Below the pieces are notes generated by a model. It saw nothing but the letters and a program-made list of their open reading frames with translations, did not search any database and was not told the DNA's origin. 33,531 nucleotides of DNA from an uncultured Chlorobiaceae bacterium (lineage in GTDB: Bacteria; Bacteroidota; Chlorobiia; Chlorobiales; Chlorobiaceae): NCBI GenBank assembly GCA_903869365.1, contig CAIPYV010000123.1:1-33531 (forward strand), given 5' to 3'. This document shows, in pieces, positions 1 to 8,462 of this stretch (within the stretch, counting starts at the first letter, position 1; the number at the start of each line of letters is the position of its first letter). Made by a program: the position numbers and the translations under genes.

Positions 1-1638
1 ACTCACTCTAATTGGTGATAAAAAATATTCTGGTAGAAAAGTAATAATGCCAACACGAACAATTCCGAGAGGGCGTTCAAACTGCTCAAAATTATATGTT
101 AACCTTACCTTCTCGCTTTTAACATTAATAGCAATAGTTTTCTCCAGTATTCCATGAATAAGACGTACTGTTGCGCTAATCCACAATTCATTATCTTTAT
201 GCATAATTTTTGGCACCACCCATTCAAGATCGGTAACGCGACTTTGCTCTCCAGGAACCTCAATGATAACTCCACCTGAATAAAAGTCCGCTCCAAGAGC
301 AATATTATTAAAATATCCTTGCGGTAAGGTACCAATAAGAGGTTCAAAGTTATGCGAAATGAATGACAGAGATTTAATGGCAAGGCCTCGCCGTGCATTT
401 ACAACAAGATGGACTTTAGGAGTCTTTATTGACCACAATATCCCTTCATCATCCTGCGCAATCTGAACATTTTCCTCCCATATATCTTTATTGACGATTT
501 TTGCAGAAGGAAACTGCTCATTAAAATTTTGACCTGCCTGTATATTAATAACACGATCAAGAGCTTCTTTCCATCGATCGGCAGTAATGTGCGTGCGCAG
601 ATCACTCGACCATAGTTCGCAGAGTTCCCTCCAATTTTCATCAGAAGAATAGCCTTTATGCATTAAAGAGTGGTGTATCTGATGACATACAGTATTCAAC
701 CATAAATCGTCTCTGCCCGTAACAGCCCAACGGGTGATGTTGTATTTTGCCTGTTTTTTCACAGGGACTGGATGGCTTGCAGAAGTTAAACGAGCAATAT
801 TTGGACTTGAAGTAACTGTATTAATATTCAACGCCCGTGAAGGACTTAACCATTCAAGTCCGATCTTCTCTACCTTCAGCCTGTTACATATACGCTGAAA
901 CCGTTCCCACTCACCTTCTTGATGAAGTTTTGATTCAACGGTAAATCGACCTGGACGGTAATCAAAAATTTCAGCATCATTACAATAAATAGGCAACAAC
1001 GCCTGGTCCTTGGTTACGCGTCTTTGCACATACTCCATATACTCAGATACTGGAATATCACCATGAACAACCCGTTGCAAACGCTGAAACAAGATTGAAT
1101 CGGACCATAGTACTGGCAAAAACTTTTCCCTGCATCCCAAGGCATGGGTTGGAGTTGCTGAAAGTGGTGCGTTATCCAACCCTAAGGCAAGGCGAACATT
1201 ATCCCTGTCCATAATGATTCCTTTGTAACCAGCTTCCACATAGATATCAACCATACCGGACGAAAAGGCCATCTCGTTAACGAGCGCAATCCGAGGAGTT
1301 ACCCCCACCAACTGCCGATAAGCATCAAGTCCAAGCTTCTGATTCCAGTGATTCACTTCATAAGGAACCAGTGGCCCAATAATCTGAGACCATCCGCTAC
1401 CGATCAGTTCGCATTGATGAGCAGCAAGCATCCGTCGAAACCGCACAACCCACGATTGATCAAGTAAAGCAATTTGCTGAAGGGTCCATCCAGTCAACTC
1501 AATTCCTATGGGGATACCTGTTTTTTTTGCAAGTTCAAGCAATGGCCAGTAGCACTTGCTGATTACTTCCGGACGAGACTCTGTCTTTATCGAAGAGAAT
1601 GCCAAATTGAGGTGAAAAATCAGATAACCCTGCGCCAT
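1..1638 (-). CDS. GH57-like glycoside hydrolase/glycan-modifying protein (3' end beyond window)
   Basis: The frame is open from an ATG at 1638 to the left edge: 546 residues with no stop, so the C-terminus lies outside. The N-terminus (HLNLAF near residue 9), the block ELIGSGWSQIIGPLVP (77-92), NEMAF (121-125, E122 a candidate nucleophile) and YCNDAEIF (218-225, D221 a candidate acid) match the order of motifs in GH57-type (beta/alpha)7-barrel proteins. GH57 enzymes are alpha-glucan hydrolases or transferases, but members inside polysaccharide clusters have uncertain substrates. The start is 2 bases after the stop of the PseG-like gene, so it is probably translated from the same message. I infer a role in trimming or modifying the glycan made by this locus; substrate unknown. 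The residue roles come from motif memory, not an alignment. Confidence 0.72.
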   Translation of the reverse strand, partial: MAQGYLIFHLNLAFSSIKTESRPEVISKCYWPLLELAKKTGIPIGIELTGWTLQQIALLDQSWVVRFRRMLAAHQCELIGSGWSQIIGPLVPYEVNHWNQKLGLDAYRQLVGVTPRIALVNEMAFSSGMVDIYVEAGYKGIIMDRDNVRLALGLDNAPLSATPTHALGCREKFLPVLWSDSILFQRLQRVVHGDIPVSEYMEYVQRRVTKDQALLPIYCNDAEIFDYRPGRFTVESKLHQEGEWERFQRICNRLKVEKIGLEWLSPSRALNINTVTSSPNIARLTSASHPVPVKKQAKYNITRWAVTGRDDLWLNTVCHQIHHSLMHKGYSSDENWRELCELWSSDLRTHITADRWKEALDRVINIQAGQNFNEQFPSAKIVNKDIWEENVQIAQDDEGILWSIKTPKVHLVVNARRGLAIKSLSFISHNFEPLIGTLPQGYFNNIALGADFYSGGVIIEVPGEQSRVTDLEWVVPKIMHKDNELWISATVRLIHGILEKTIAINVKSEKVRLTYNFEQFERPLGIVRVGIITFLPEYFLSPIRVS

Positions 1639-1640
1639 AC

Positions 1641-2627
1641 CTAATCCATCATAGCAAAAACTGCCTGCACAAATTTATGATCACCCTGTACTGATAACTT
1701 CTTTCGAGCGCACTGTGAAAAAGAAGCTGCCAACAGATCGTTATACATTAATTTCTTTAGCTTATCCACTGCATCGATTTCATCCCTGGCTACCAAGGCA
1801 ACCCCTTCTGCGGCAATTACTGCGAGTTCCGCATCGTCTTTATTCCCGTATGGAGAAAACACAACCGTCGGCACACCATAATAGAGCAACTCAAAAAAAC
1901 TTACGCCATAAACGGTAATGGCATAATTTGAACTTACCATAAGATCGTCCAAACGAGATGGCGCTTGATGATTCATTATCGAAAACTTTGGAGAAACTGG
2001 AAACACCGGTTGTTCGGAATAAGGCCCCGTTACCCAATGCAGTTCAGTGTCAACTAACAGAGCTTCATTCAACAACATTGGCAATGACTTTCCCAAACCA
2101 GTGGCATCAGTCCCCCCGGTCAAAACAAGAACTTTCTTGCCATACATCCATTCAGAAAAAGGAGATATTACATTCAGCAGAAAACAGTCCCACCCATACA
2201 AAACGGGTACTGCACAACAAAACCCTTCTGGGGGCGAAAAACCAAATGAGGGTATAAAAACTAAATCTAAATTACCTTGATGTGTAATAAAGCCATCCAC
2301 ACTAATGATTTTGCAATGACCCTTCCTCAACTCTATCAAAAGTCTATCAATATCAGCGGGAACCAAACGTGGATGCAAATCAAATACAACTACCTTGGCG
2401 GCAGTAACCTGAGCAAACTCCGAAACTGATTCAAGCAAATTGTTCCCAAGCCCTATAAACATATGATCATACTCGCTTAAATCGGTACGTTGAATCGTTT
2501 CCCCCTGTATCAACAGGTGGACTTCAGCGCCAAGATGCTCACGAAAAGCTTTAGCAATAACAAGTGAGCGCGTCAAATGTCCAAGTCCCAGAGATGAACC
2601 AGCATGACAGACAATCAGAACATTCAT
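1641..2627 (-). CDS. PseG/SpsG-like nucleotide-sugar hydrolase or GT-B-fold transferase
   Basis: A 328-residue protein with the PseG layout. The N-terminal loop GLGHLTR (14-20) places a histidine at residue 17, as in the PseG family, where it is the catalytic base. A middle VFDLHP segment and a C-terminal half with VLTGGTD and YGVSFFELLYYGVPTVVF resemble the GT-B nucleotide-binding half. PseG removes UDP from UDP-2,4-diacetamido-2,4,6-trideoxy-altrose before condensation by PseI. SpsG relatives in spore-coat clusters are annotated as transferases. Its start overlaps the stop of the NeuB-like gene by 4 bases (ATGA), supporting a consecutive step. Sequence is divergent from canonical PseG, so exact substrate is uncertain. 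Confidence 0.7.
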   Translation of the reverse strand: MNVLIVCHAGSSLGLGHLTRSLVIAKAFREHLGAEVHLLIQGETIQRTDLSEYDHMFIGLGNNLLESVSEFAQVTAAKVVVFDLHPRLVPADIDRLLIELRKGHCKIISVDGFITHQGNLDLVFIPSFGFSPPEGFCCAVPVLYGWDCFLLNVISPFSEWMYGKKVLVLTGGTDATGLGKSLPMLLNEALLVDTELHWVTGPYSEQPVFPVSPKFSIMNHQAPSRLDDLMVSSNYAITVYGVSFFELLYYGVPTVVFSPYGNKDDAELAVIAAEGVALVARDEIDAVDKLKKLMYNDLLAASFSQCARKKLSVQGDHKFVQAVFAMMD

Positions 2628-3499
2628 GCAAGATCACCCTGACTCTGCAGTGCCCACTGAGCACGAATCTCTTTCATAGGGCGCAGTCCATCAGAAGGAT
2701 CTGCGCGCCACAAACGGTCTGGAAGTTCAGAGGAAACAGGTTCCTTGATACCATTGCCATCAGCTTCTAACCCTTTATTTACCTCTCGAATAACTTCACC
2801 AATTTGATGAGGCAGCCAACAATGGCCCGCTCCAAATTCTTCTCCCTTACCATCAAGATCAAGATGAAATTCAATTACCTGTGCACCCCAACGATGAATC
2901 GCCCGATAAATAACTGCTGGCTCCACCGTATGATCAGACCAACCTACTTCACAGCCGGTTGCATGTCGGATGGTCTCTATGGCAGCAAGGTTCGCCTCTT
3001 GGTATGGAGTTGGATATGCTGATGTACAATGCAGCAAGGTAGGCGAAAAACAACCATTCTCTCGAAGCACATCAACCGCATGTTTGATTTCGTCCATTGT
3101 TGCCATTCCGGTCGAAAGAATCACCGGTTTGCCTGTTCGTGCACATGCAGTAAGCAAGACGTCCCAAAGCAATTCGTAGGATGCAATTTTATAAAAAGTT
3201 ACATACTGTTCAAGCTCACTAACAGCATCAAGATAGAACGGGGTACAGGAAAAATCAATACCTACCTCACGACAACGTTGAGCAAGTTGTGGAACAAATT
3301 CCAGCGGCAATTCCCATTGCTTACGATTACGATGCCTCTCCGAACGGTCTAAAATTTCTCTTGAAAAAAGCTGATCAATCTTGAACAGTTGAAATTTTAC
3401 TGCAGAGCATCCAGCATTAGCCGCAGCATCAATAAAATCGATCGATCTTGACAAATTACGATCATGGTTGCTGGATACTTCAGCGACAAATTCAATCAT
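2624..3499 (-). CDS. NeuB/PseI-family nonulosonic acid synthase lacking SAF domain
   Basis: A 291-residue protein with the NeuB TIM-barrel signature. VSSNH (8-12), AVKFQ (33-37), WSDHT (187-191) and the EFH/GHCW histidines (212 and 226) sit where metal and phosphoenolpyruvate ligands lie in the family. These enzymes condense phosphoenolpyruvate with a six-carbon amino sugar to give a nine-carbon 2-keto acid. Typical NeuB/PseI proteins run about 335-350 residues and end in an SAF (antifreeze-like) domain. This one stops after the barrel, and the stop is followed at once by the PseG-like gene, so the short form is not due to the window edge. It overlaps the ATP-grasp gene by 4 bases. It is the only synthase seen here, so it may serve the pseudaminic pathway or a variant substrate. 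Confidence 0.82.
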   Translation of the reverse strand: MIEFVAEVSSNHDRNLSRSIDFIDAAANAGCSAVKFQLFKIDQLFSREILDRSERHRNRKQWELPLEFVPQLAQRCREVGIDFSCTPFYLDAVSELEQYVTFYKIASYELLWDVLLTACARTGKPVILSTGMATMDEIKHAVDVLRENGCFSPTLLHCTSAYPTPYQEANLAAIETIRHATGCEVGWSDHTVEPAVIYRAIHRWGAQVIEFHLDLDGKGEEFGAGHCWLPHQIGEVIREVNKGLEADGNGIKEPVSSELPDRLWRADPSDGLRPMKEIRAQWALQSQGDLA

Positions 3500-4719
3500 T
3501 CCTCAACCTTCACATAAATACATTTAAGTGCCTGATCTACCTGAATCAGAACCTCATCTCGATTATCCCCAGAGACAATCACATATCCAAATCTATCAGA
3601 ATGCATGCGAATCTTGGGCTGTAGCTCACCCTGTTTGCGGAAAAAACCATAAGAAAGCAAGCTTGGGATCTGCCTCAATTTCTCTTCTCCTTCTATACTA
3701 CTAATTATCCCATCAGGGGGAAACCAATAACGAATCGCCGTAGCTCGATGAAATTGTGGAATCAATTTGGAAGAAAAAACAGTTTCTCCCAAAGAATATG
3801 AGATAACTGCATCTACTAAACTGACTCCAGTAGCCGAAGGTATCTGATGTGTCGCAAACCATCCACCTGAAAGTCGAGCAGCAAGTTCAATAATCAGCGG
3901 TTGACCCGCATGATCTATAACAATATCCCCTTTAACAATGCCAGCAGTAATACCTATTGCAGCTGCCCCCCGAAGGATAACGTCATCTATCAACTCCCTG
4001 GTTTTTGCGTCGAGAGGAGCAGGGATTGTACCTCCATCTTCAATAATATTTGGCCTGAACTGCTCAAGACGGGCATAGTTTCGTTCAGCAATAGCGGGAG
4101 TAAAACATTTTCCATCAAGAATAAAAGATTCTGTGGAGAGCTGCATTCCCGGAATAAACTTTTCGAGAATCAACCGCCCGGAATCCCCCCAACTCTTTGA
4201 TTCTCCAAAAGCCCATTCCGAATCGACCTCGCTATTAATGAGTAATACCCCTCTGGCACCCCTTCCATCAACCGGCTTCAATACAAAATCCTGCTTACAG
4301 TCATCATTAAGGTAATCGCGTAACTGTGTTGCGGTATCGACCCTTGCAAACCATGGACAAGGCACACCCTCTGCGACAAATCTCTCTTTCATCAACAGTT
4401 TATCCGTAACACATGTTGCGGCCTCCAAGGAAATCGAAGGTAGAGCTAAAGAATGGGCAACACGAGCTACAGTAAACGGCACATCGTTGGCTATCGTCAT
4501 TACTCCATGCACTGGGTGTTCCTGATGAAACTTTAAGGCAGCCTTTTCAGTCGCATCAGCATCACGGGTAGAAACAAGAATTTTATAGTCGGCTAAATCA
4601 AACCCCGGAGCGTAGGAATCCATATCAGTACCTACGATAATCAGACCACGTTTTTTGGCCGCCTCATAGGCAGGAACCTGCTCCACCCCTGCCCCGACAA
4701 TCATCAGGGTTTTAGCCAA
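3496..4719 (-). CDS. ATP-grasp carboxylate-amine ligase-like protein
   Basis: The protein starts with a nucleotide-binding-like pre-ATP-grasp strand (TLMIVGAG) and has the ATP-grasp core: VTDKLLMKERF, VLKPVDGRGARGV, ILEKFIPG and IIELAARLSGG, the last carrying the metal-binding acidic residue. ATP-grasp enzymes activate a carboxylate as an acyl-phosphate and join it to an amine, thiol or other nucleophile. I chose the TTG at 4717-4719: it gives the expected family N-terminus and has a GGAGGG ribosome site 7 bases upstream, inside the end of the SDR gene. The longer in-frame ATG at 4782 would overlap that gene by 71 bases and adds residues unlike the family. It overlaps the NeuB-like gene by ATGA. 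A nonulosonic acid has a free carboxylate, so amidation or amino-acylation is possible but unproven. Confidence 0.78.
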   Translation of the reverse strand: MAKTLMIVGAGVEQVPAYEAAKKRGLIIVGTDMDSYAPGFDLADYKILVSTRDADATEKAALKFHQEHPVHGVMTIANDVPFTVARVAHSLALPSISLEAATCVTDKLLMKERFVAEGVPCPWFARVDTATQLRDYLNDDCKQDFVLKPVDGRGARGVLLINSEVDSEWAFGESKSWGDSGRLILEKFIPGMQLSTESFILDGKCFTPAIAERNYARLEQFRPNIIEDGGTIPAPLDAKTRELIDDVILRGAAAIGITAGIVKGDIVIDHAGQPLIIELAARLSGGWFATHQIPSATGVSLVDAVISYSLGETVFSSKLIPQFHRATAIRYWFPPDGIISSIEGEEKLRQIPSLLSYGFFRKQGELQPKIRMHSDRFGYVIVSGDNRDEVLIQVDQALKCIYVKVEE

Positions 4720-5461
4720 AATACATCCCTCCGTTAACGTTGATTGTTTGACCTGTGATATATGCAGCATCTTCGCTAACAAGGTATGCTACAGCTGAAG
4801 AAACTTCTGAAAGATGCCCAATTCTTCCAATGGGAATATTTTTTACTTTTTCTTTTCCTGCATCTGTATTTATTTCTTGAGCTGACATTTCCGTATCCAC
4901 TAAGCCAGGAGCAACAGCATTAGTTGTAATTCCTTTGCTTGAATAAACTTTTGCTAAAGAACGCGTCAATCCTATTAATCCCGCTTTAGAGACCGCATAA
5001 TGAATCTGGTTCACGCCACCCCATTGCCCACCAATTGATGTAATATTTATGATCCGCCCCCAACCAAGCTTCAGCATATCAGGCAACACTTCCTGGGCAC
5101 ATACAAAAGAACCTCGAAGGTTAATATTTAACATGTTATCCCAATCAGCATCCGTGATGGTCTCAAAAGGCTTCTCTTGCGCAATAGCAGCGTTGTTCAC
5201 CAGAACTGCAACTTTACCCCATTTTAATCTGACATTTTGCAATGCGGCATTGACACTACTTCTATCTTCGACAACCATTTGAACAACTAAAGCCTTACCG
5301 CCGTTTCCTATAATCAGGCTTGCAGTTTCTTCTGCCTTAACTCGATTTGTACAGTAGGTTATGACAACAGGATAACCTAAAGAGGCTAACGTTACAGCAA
5401 TACTTTTACCTATTCCGCGACTTGAACCAGTAACCAAAGCAATACGTTGATCGTGCATCAT
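4712..5461 (-). CDS. SDR-family oxidoreductase, FabG-like
   Basis: A 249-residue classical short-chain dehydrogenase. It has the TGSSRGIGKS cofactor loop near residue 11, the NNAA motif near residue 89, a catalytic serine (NITSIGG), YAVSKAG (Tyr-x-x-x-Lys) and the C-terminal GQTINVNGG typical of FabG-type proteins. It reduces a keto group or oxidises an alcohol with NAD(P). FabG in fatty-acid synthesis normally sits with fab genes. Here the neighbours are a transketolase pair (2 bases upstream) and the ATP-grasp gene (8-base overlap), so a sugar or sugar-acid ketone is the likely substrate. Two start codons, MM, lie together at 5461 and 5458; either would serve. Confidence 0.85.
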   Translation of the reverse strand: MMHDQRIALVTGSSRGIGKSIAVTLASLGYPVVITYCTNRVKAEETASLIIGNGGKALVVQMVVEDRSSVNAALQNVRLKWGKVAVLVNNAAIAQEKPFETITDADWDNMLNINLRGSFVCAQEVLPDMLKLGWGRIINITSIGGQWGGVNQIHYAVSKAGLIGLTRSLAKVYSSKGITTNAVAPGLVDTEMSAQEINTDAGKEKVKNIPIGRIGHLSEVSSAVAYLVSEDAAYITGQTINVNGGMYFG

Positions 5462-5463
5462 TT

Positions 5464-6438
5464 TTAAAATTTATTCTTACGAGCAATTGCCTTATAGGCC
5501 GCATCTGCAATATATTGCCCAGTTAATTGGTATTTTTCAGCTAATTCCTCCGGCTCACCAGATTCACCAAATGTATCTCGAACCCCTATAAACTCAATAG
5601 GACAAGGTGCATGCTGTACAATAACTTCTGCTACAGAGCCACCTAATCCACCGATAACATTATGATCCTCAGCTGTCACGATAGCACCAGTATCCCTTGA
5701 ACACTGCACCAACAGATCAACATCAATAGGTTTTATAGTTGACATATTGACCACTCGGGCAGATACGCCTCTTTTTTCAAGAATGGCGGCGGCATCTAAA
5801 GAACGGGCAACTTCGACCCCGCATGCTATAATTGAAACATCAAAACCGTCACGCAATACTTGACCTTTTCCAATCTTAAATGTATAATCCAAAGGTAGTA
5901 TACAACGCGAAGGACTTCTGCCAGTTCGCATATAAACTGGACCGTCAAAATCAAGTATCGCTCGCGTTGCTAAAGCTACTTCAAGGGAATCGGCTGGAGA
6001 AATTACTGTCATTCCCGGAATAGCTCTGAAGGCTGCAATATCCTCTAATGTCTGTGCAGAACCTCCATCCGGGCCAACATCAAGACCAGGGTGGCTTGCG
6101 ACAATTTTTACATTTCGCTTACAATAAGCTACCGATAGCCTTACCTGCTCATAGGCCCGCAAACAAAAAACACCGAACGCTGTAACAACGGGAATTAGTC
6201 CAGTGCTTGCCATTCCGCCAGCGGCGGCTATCATATTTTGTTCTGCAATCCCAAACTGAAAGAATCTATCAGGATACGCCTTTAAAAAATGATGCGCTCC
6301 AGTCCCTCCTGCAACATCAGCATCAAGTACAACAACATTAGGATAATGCTCAGCCAACTGCGATAAGGCTAAGCCAAAAGCTTCCCTTAGAGAATCTCCT
6401 GAATAAGCAATTAAAGATGGATCATTGTTTTGTGTCAT
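5464..6438 (-). CDS. Transketolase C-terminal subunit
   Basis: A 324-residue protein with the pyrimidine-binding and C-terminal domains of transketolase. GIAEQNM (63-69, E66) is the glutamate motif that activates thiamine pyrophosphate, followed by HPGLDVGPDGGSAQ and VISPADSLEV. It pairs with the N-terminal half encoded 4 bases upstream to make one heteromeric enzyme that moves a two-carbon ketol unit. Housekeeping transketolase is often a single chain of about 650 residues; split pairs are common in archaea and in specialised biosynthetic clusters. Its place among nonulosonic-acid genes suggests a sugar-tailoring role rather than the Calvin or pentose phosphate cycle, though that is inference. 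Confidence 0.9.
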   Translation of the reverse strand: MTQNNDPSLIAYSGDSLREAFGLALSQLAEHYPNVVVLDADVAGGTGAHHFLKAYPDRFFQFGIAEQNMIAAAGGMASTGLIPVVTAFGVFCLRAYEQVRLSVAYCKRNVKIVASHPGLDVGPDGGSAQTLEDIAAFRAIPGMTVISPADSLEVALATRAILDFDGPVYMRTGRSPSRCILPLDYTFKIGKGQVLRDGFDVSIIACGVEVARSLDAAAILEKRGVSARVVNMSTIKPIDVDLLVQCSRDTGAIVTAEDHNVIGGLGGSVAEVIVQHAPCPIEFIGVRDTFGESGEPEELAEKYQLTGQYIADAAYKAIARKNKF

Positions 6439-6442
6439 AGCT

Positions 6443-7288
6443 TCAATACCAAAAAGTACCGTTTAAATAACTTTGAATCTGAAGAGGAGTTGCTCCTAAA
6501 TCAAACAAGGCTTGTTCGAGTTGTTGACTTGTAATCTTAACACTACCGTGCCACGAAGGAACGCCCTCCATAAAAGAGACTCCCTTTCCTTTCAATGTAT
6601 GACCAATGATGATGCTGGGTTGGCCTTTATAATCTTTTGCTTTATTAATAGCGGCTTCTATTTCGTACTTGTTATGCCCATCTATTTCCTGAGCTATCCA
6701 ATTAAAGCTCTTCCATTTATCAACAATAGGCTCAAGTCCCATAACATTTTCATTGAGGTCATCGCTTTGCAACTTATTGTAATCAACAATTACACAAAGG
6801 TTATCCAACCTATAATGAGCAGCACACATAGCGGCCTCCCAGACTTCACCTTCCTGCATTTCGCCGTCTCCAATAATAACATATACACGAGAGTCAATAT
6901 TCTGATACCTTAACCCTAATGCCATTCCAACTGCAACAGAAAGACCTTGACCAAGAGAACCTGTACTGGTTTCAACCCACGGTGTATTAAGTACGTGAGG
7001 ATGACCTTGCAAAGGGCTTCCGAGATGACGTAAAGTTGTGGCATACTTAGGATCAATTAGCTCACTTCTCCCTGCAGCCGCATAAATAGATGCAACAGAA
7101 TGCCCTTTAGAAAGCACTAATCTGTTTCTATGGAGTTGTTGCCAATCGATTGTTTGATAAGGCAGTTCGTATTTCCAAAGATATGCAATAAAATCAGCGC
7201 AAGATAAAGAACCTCCGGGATGACCTGAGTTGGCATGGTATAGTAATGCCAGGGCATCTCTCCTAATAAGCGTTGCAAATTCAGTCAT
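6443..7288 (-). CDS. Transketolase N-terminal subunit
   Basis: A 281-residue protein holding the thiamine-pyrophosphate domain. It shows SGHPGGSLS (21-29), KGH (61-63), and the GDGE...N thiamine motif (GDGE at 140-143, N171). All the expected pyrophosphate and metal contacts visible by eye are kept, so it should be active with the partner encoded next. It is the first gene of the coupled run that continues through the SDR, ATP-grasp, NeuB-like, PseG-like and GH57-like genes. The 30 bases before it separate it from the FkbM gene. Confidence 0.9.
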   Translation of the reverse strand: MTEFATLIRRDALALLYHANSGHPGGSLSCADFIAYLWKYELPYQTIDWQQLHRNRLVLSKGHSVASIYAAAGRSELIDPKYATTLRHLGSPLQGHPHVLNTPWVETSTGSLGQGLSVAVGMALGLRYQNIDSRVYVIIGDGEMQEGEVWEAAMCAAHYRLDNLCVIVDYNKLQSDDLNENVMGLEPIVDKWKSFNWIAQEIDGHNKYEIEAAINKAKDYKGQPSIIIGHTLKGKGVSFMEGVPSWHGSVKITSQQLEQALFDLGATPLQIQSYLNGTFWY

Positions 7289-7318
7289 AAATCATAATAT
7301 TTATATTCAGACATATGA

Positions 7319-8392
7319 TTAAACATAAGCGTAAACGATTGTTTCAAATAAATGTTGAGAATGATGACCTAAATATAATTTATACTCAGGACAAAGTTCT
7401 TTGATTAAAATTGGCACCTCCCACAAGTCATCGAATTTATGATAAGAACATATTTGCAGGCGGGGTTGAGATTTTGAAATAGTGTTCGCAGCGCCTTTAA
7501 GTGCCTGAATTTCACTGCCTTCTATATCCATCTTAATTAAATCAATTTGCAACTCTTTTATTTGTGCAAATTCATCTATACTTGTAACATATATTTCACA
7601 TGTGCCAAATTCATCAATCTCATACTGCATCGTGTTATCTTTGTCAGTATTAAACTTTAAGAATGAAGTGTTAGAATATAATCCACTGTTTACTTGAAAT
7701 ACTGACAAAGATAAATTATTTGAAATCACATTCTGAGTAAGTCTTTTAAATGTTTCGTTTTCTGGCTCAAATGAATAAATATGACAATTTCCTTTTAGCT
7801 CACTACTGAATTTCAAAGCAGTATCACCTTCCCAAGCCCCTCCATCAATAATGGTATCACCAACCCGGGGCAGTACATATGGATGGAAATACTCCTCAAA
7901 TAGAGATGAGGTTCCGCCATTAGACCCTAACGAATAACGAAATTTAACTAAATGATTATATAATGAACGAGATTGATTATCATCAAAAAGCTGAAAAGCA
8001 TATTCAATTCGAGCCATTGCATCATCTAGGCCCTGAGGGTTAAAATGCCCAAACCACCTATTAAAATCAAAACAGAACCCAAAATAAAATAAACTCTTAA
8101 CGCCAATTTCTTTTAATTGAACAAAAATATCAGCATAATAGTCACTACTAACAAGAACAGGTATATCTGGATATTCCAGTAATTTCTTAGGTGACCATAT
8201 TACGACGCCATCAATGGAATTCCCATGTTTGCATATATCGTTATCACAAAAAAAAAGCACCTCTATTCCCTTTGATTTAAGCACCGAGAGAGCATATGTA
8301 CCAGAGAGAGAAGCACCAAAAAGAATAACTTTCCTGTTTGACTCAAGAAAACTGATTACATTTATAGGGTTGGATACTTTTATAAAATCCAT
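7319..8392 (-). CDS. FkbM-family methyltransferase with N-terminal Rossmann-like domain
   Basis: A 357-residue protein. The C-terminal half (about residues 170-357) is an FkbM-type SAM methyltransferase: DTIIDGGAWEGDTALKFS as SAM motif I and DLIKMDIEGSEIQALKGA as the family motif. The first 110 residues hold a small Rossmann-like domain (VILFGASLSGTYAL, FFCDND, LVSSDYY) like that found before FkbM or PglD-type domains in surface-sugar enzymes. FkbM proteins usually O-methylate sugars or polyketides. The gene is strikingly AT-rich: two sampled lines at its 3' end are about 25 and 35 percent GC. That points to a different origin from the flanking genes. Substrate unknown. Confidence 0.85.
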   Translation of the reverse strand: MDFIKVSNPINVISFLESNRKVILFGASLSGTYALSVLKSKGIEVLFFCDNDICKHGNSIDGVVIWSPKKLLEYPDIPVLVSSDYYADIFVQLKEIGVKSLFYFGFCFDFNRWFGHFNPQGLDDAMARIEYAFQLFDDNQSRSLYNHLVKFRYSLGSNGGTSSLFEEYFHPYVLPRVGDTIIDGGAWEGDTALKFSSELKGNCHIYSFEPENETFKRLTQNVISNNLSLSVFQVNSGLYSNTSFLKFNTDKDNTMQYEIDEFGTCEIYVTSIDEFAQIKELQIDLIKMDIEGSEIQALKGAANTISKSQPRLQICSYHKFDDLWEVPILIKELCPEYKLYLGHHSQHLFETIVYAYV

Positions 8393-8462
8393 AGTAATTT
8401 ATTTACAAGTTTATTTGTACACTATAAATAATAGCACAATAGCTTATTGTTGACCGGATTAA

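Noticed and set aside
105-641. Two short minus-strand frames near the left edge
   Set aside because: They are out-of-frame shadows of the GH57-like gene, whose frame is open over the whole stretch and matches a family.
3029-3352. Plus-strand frame of 107 codons
   Set aside because: It lies entirely antisense to the NeuB-like gene, with no ribosome site or family match.
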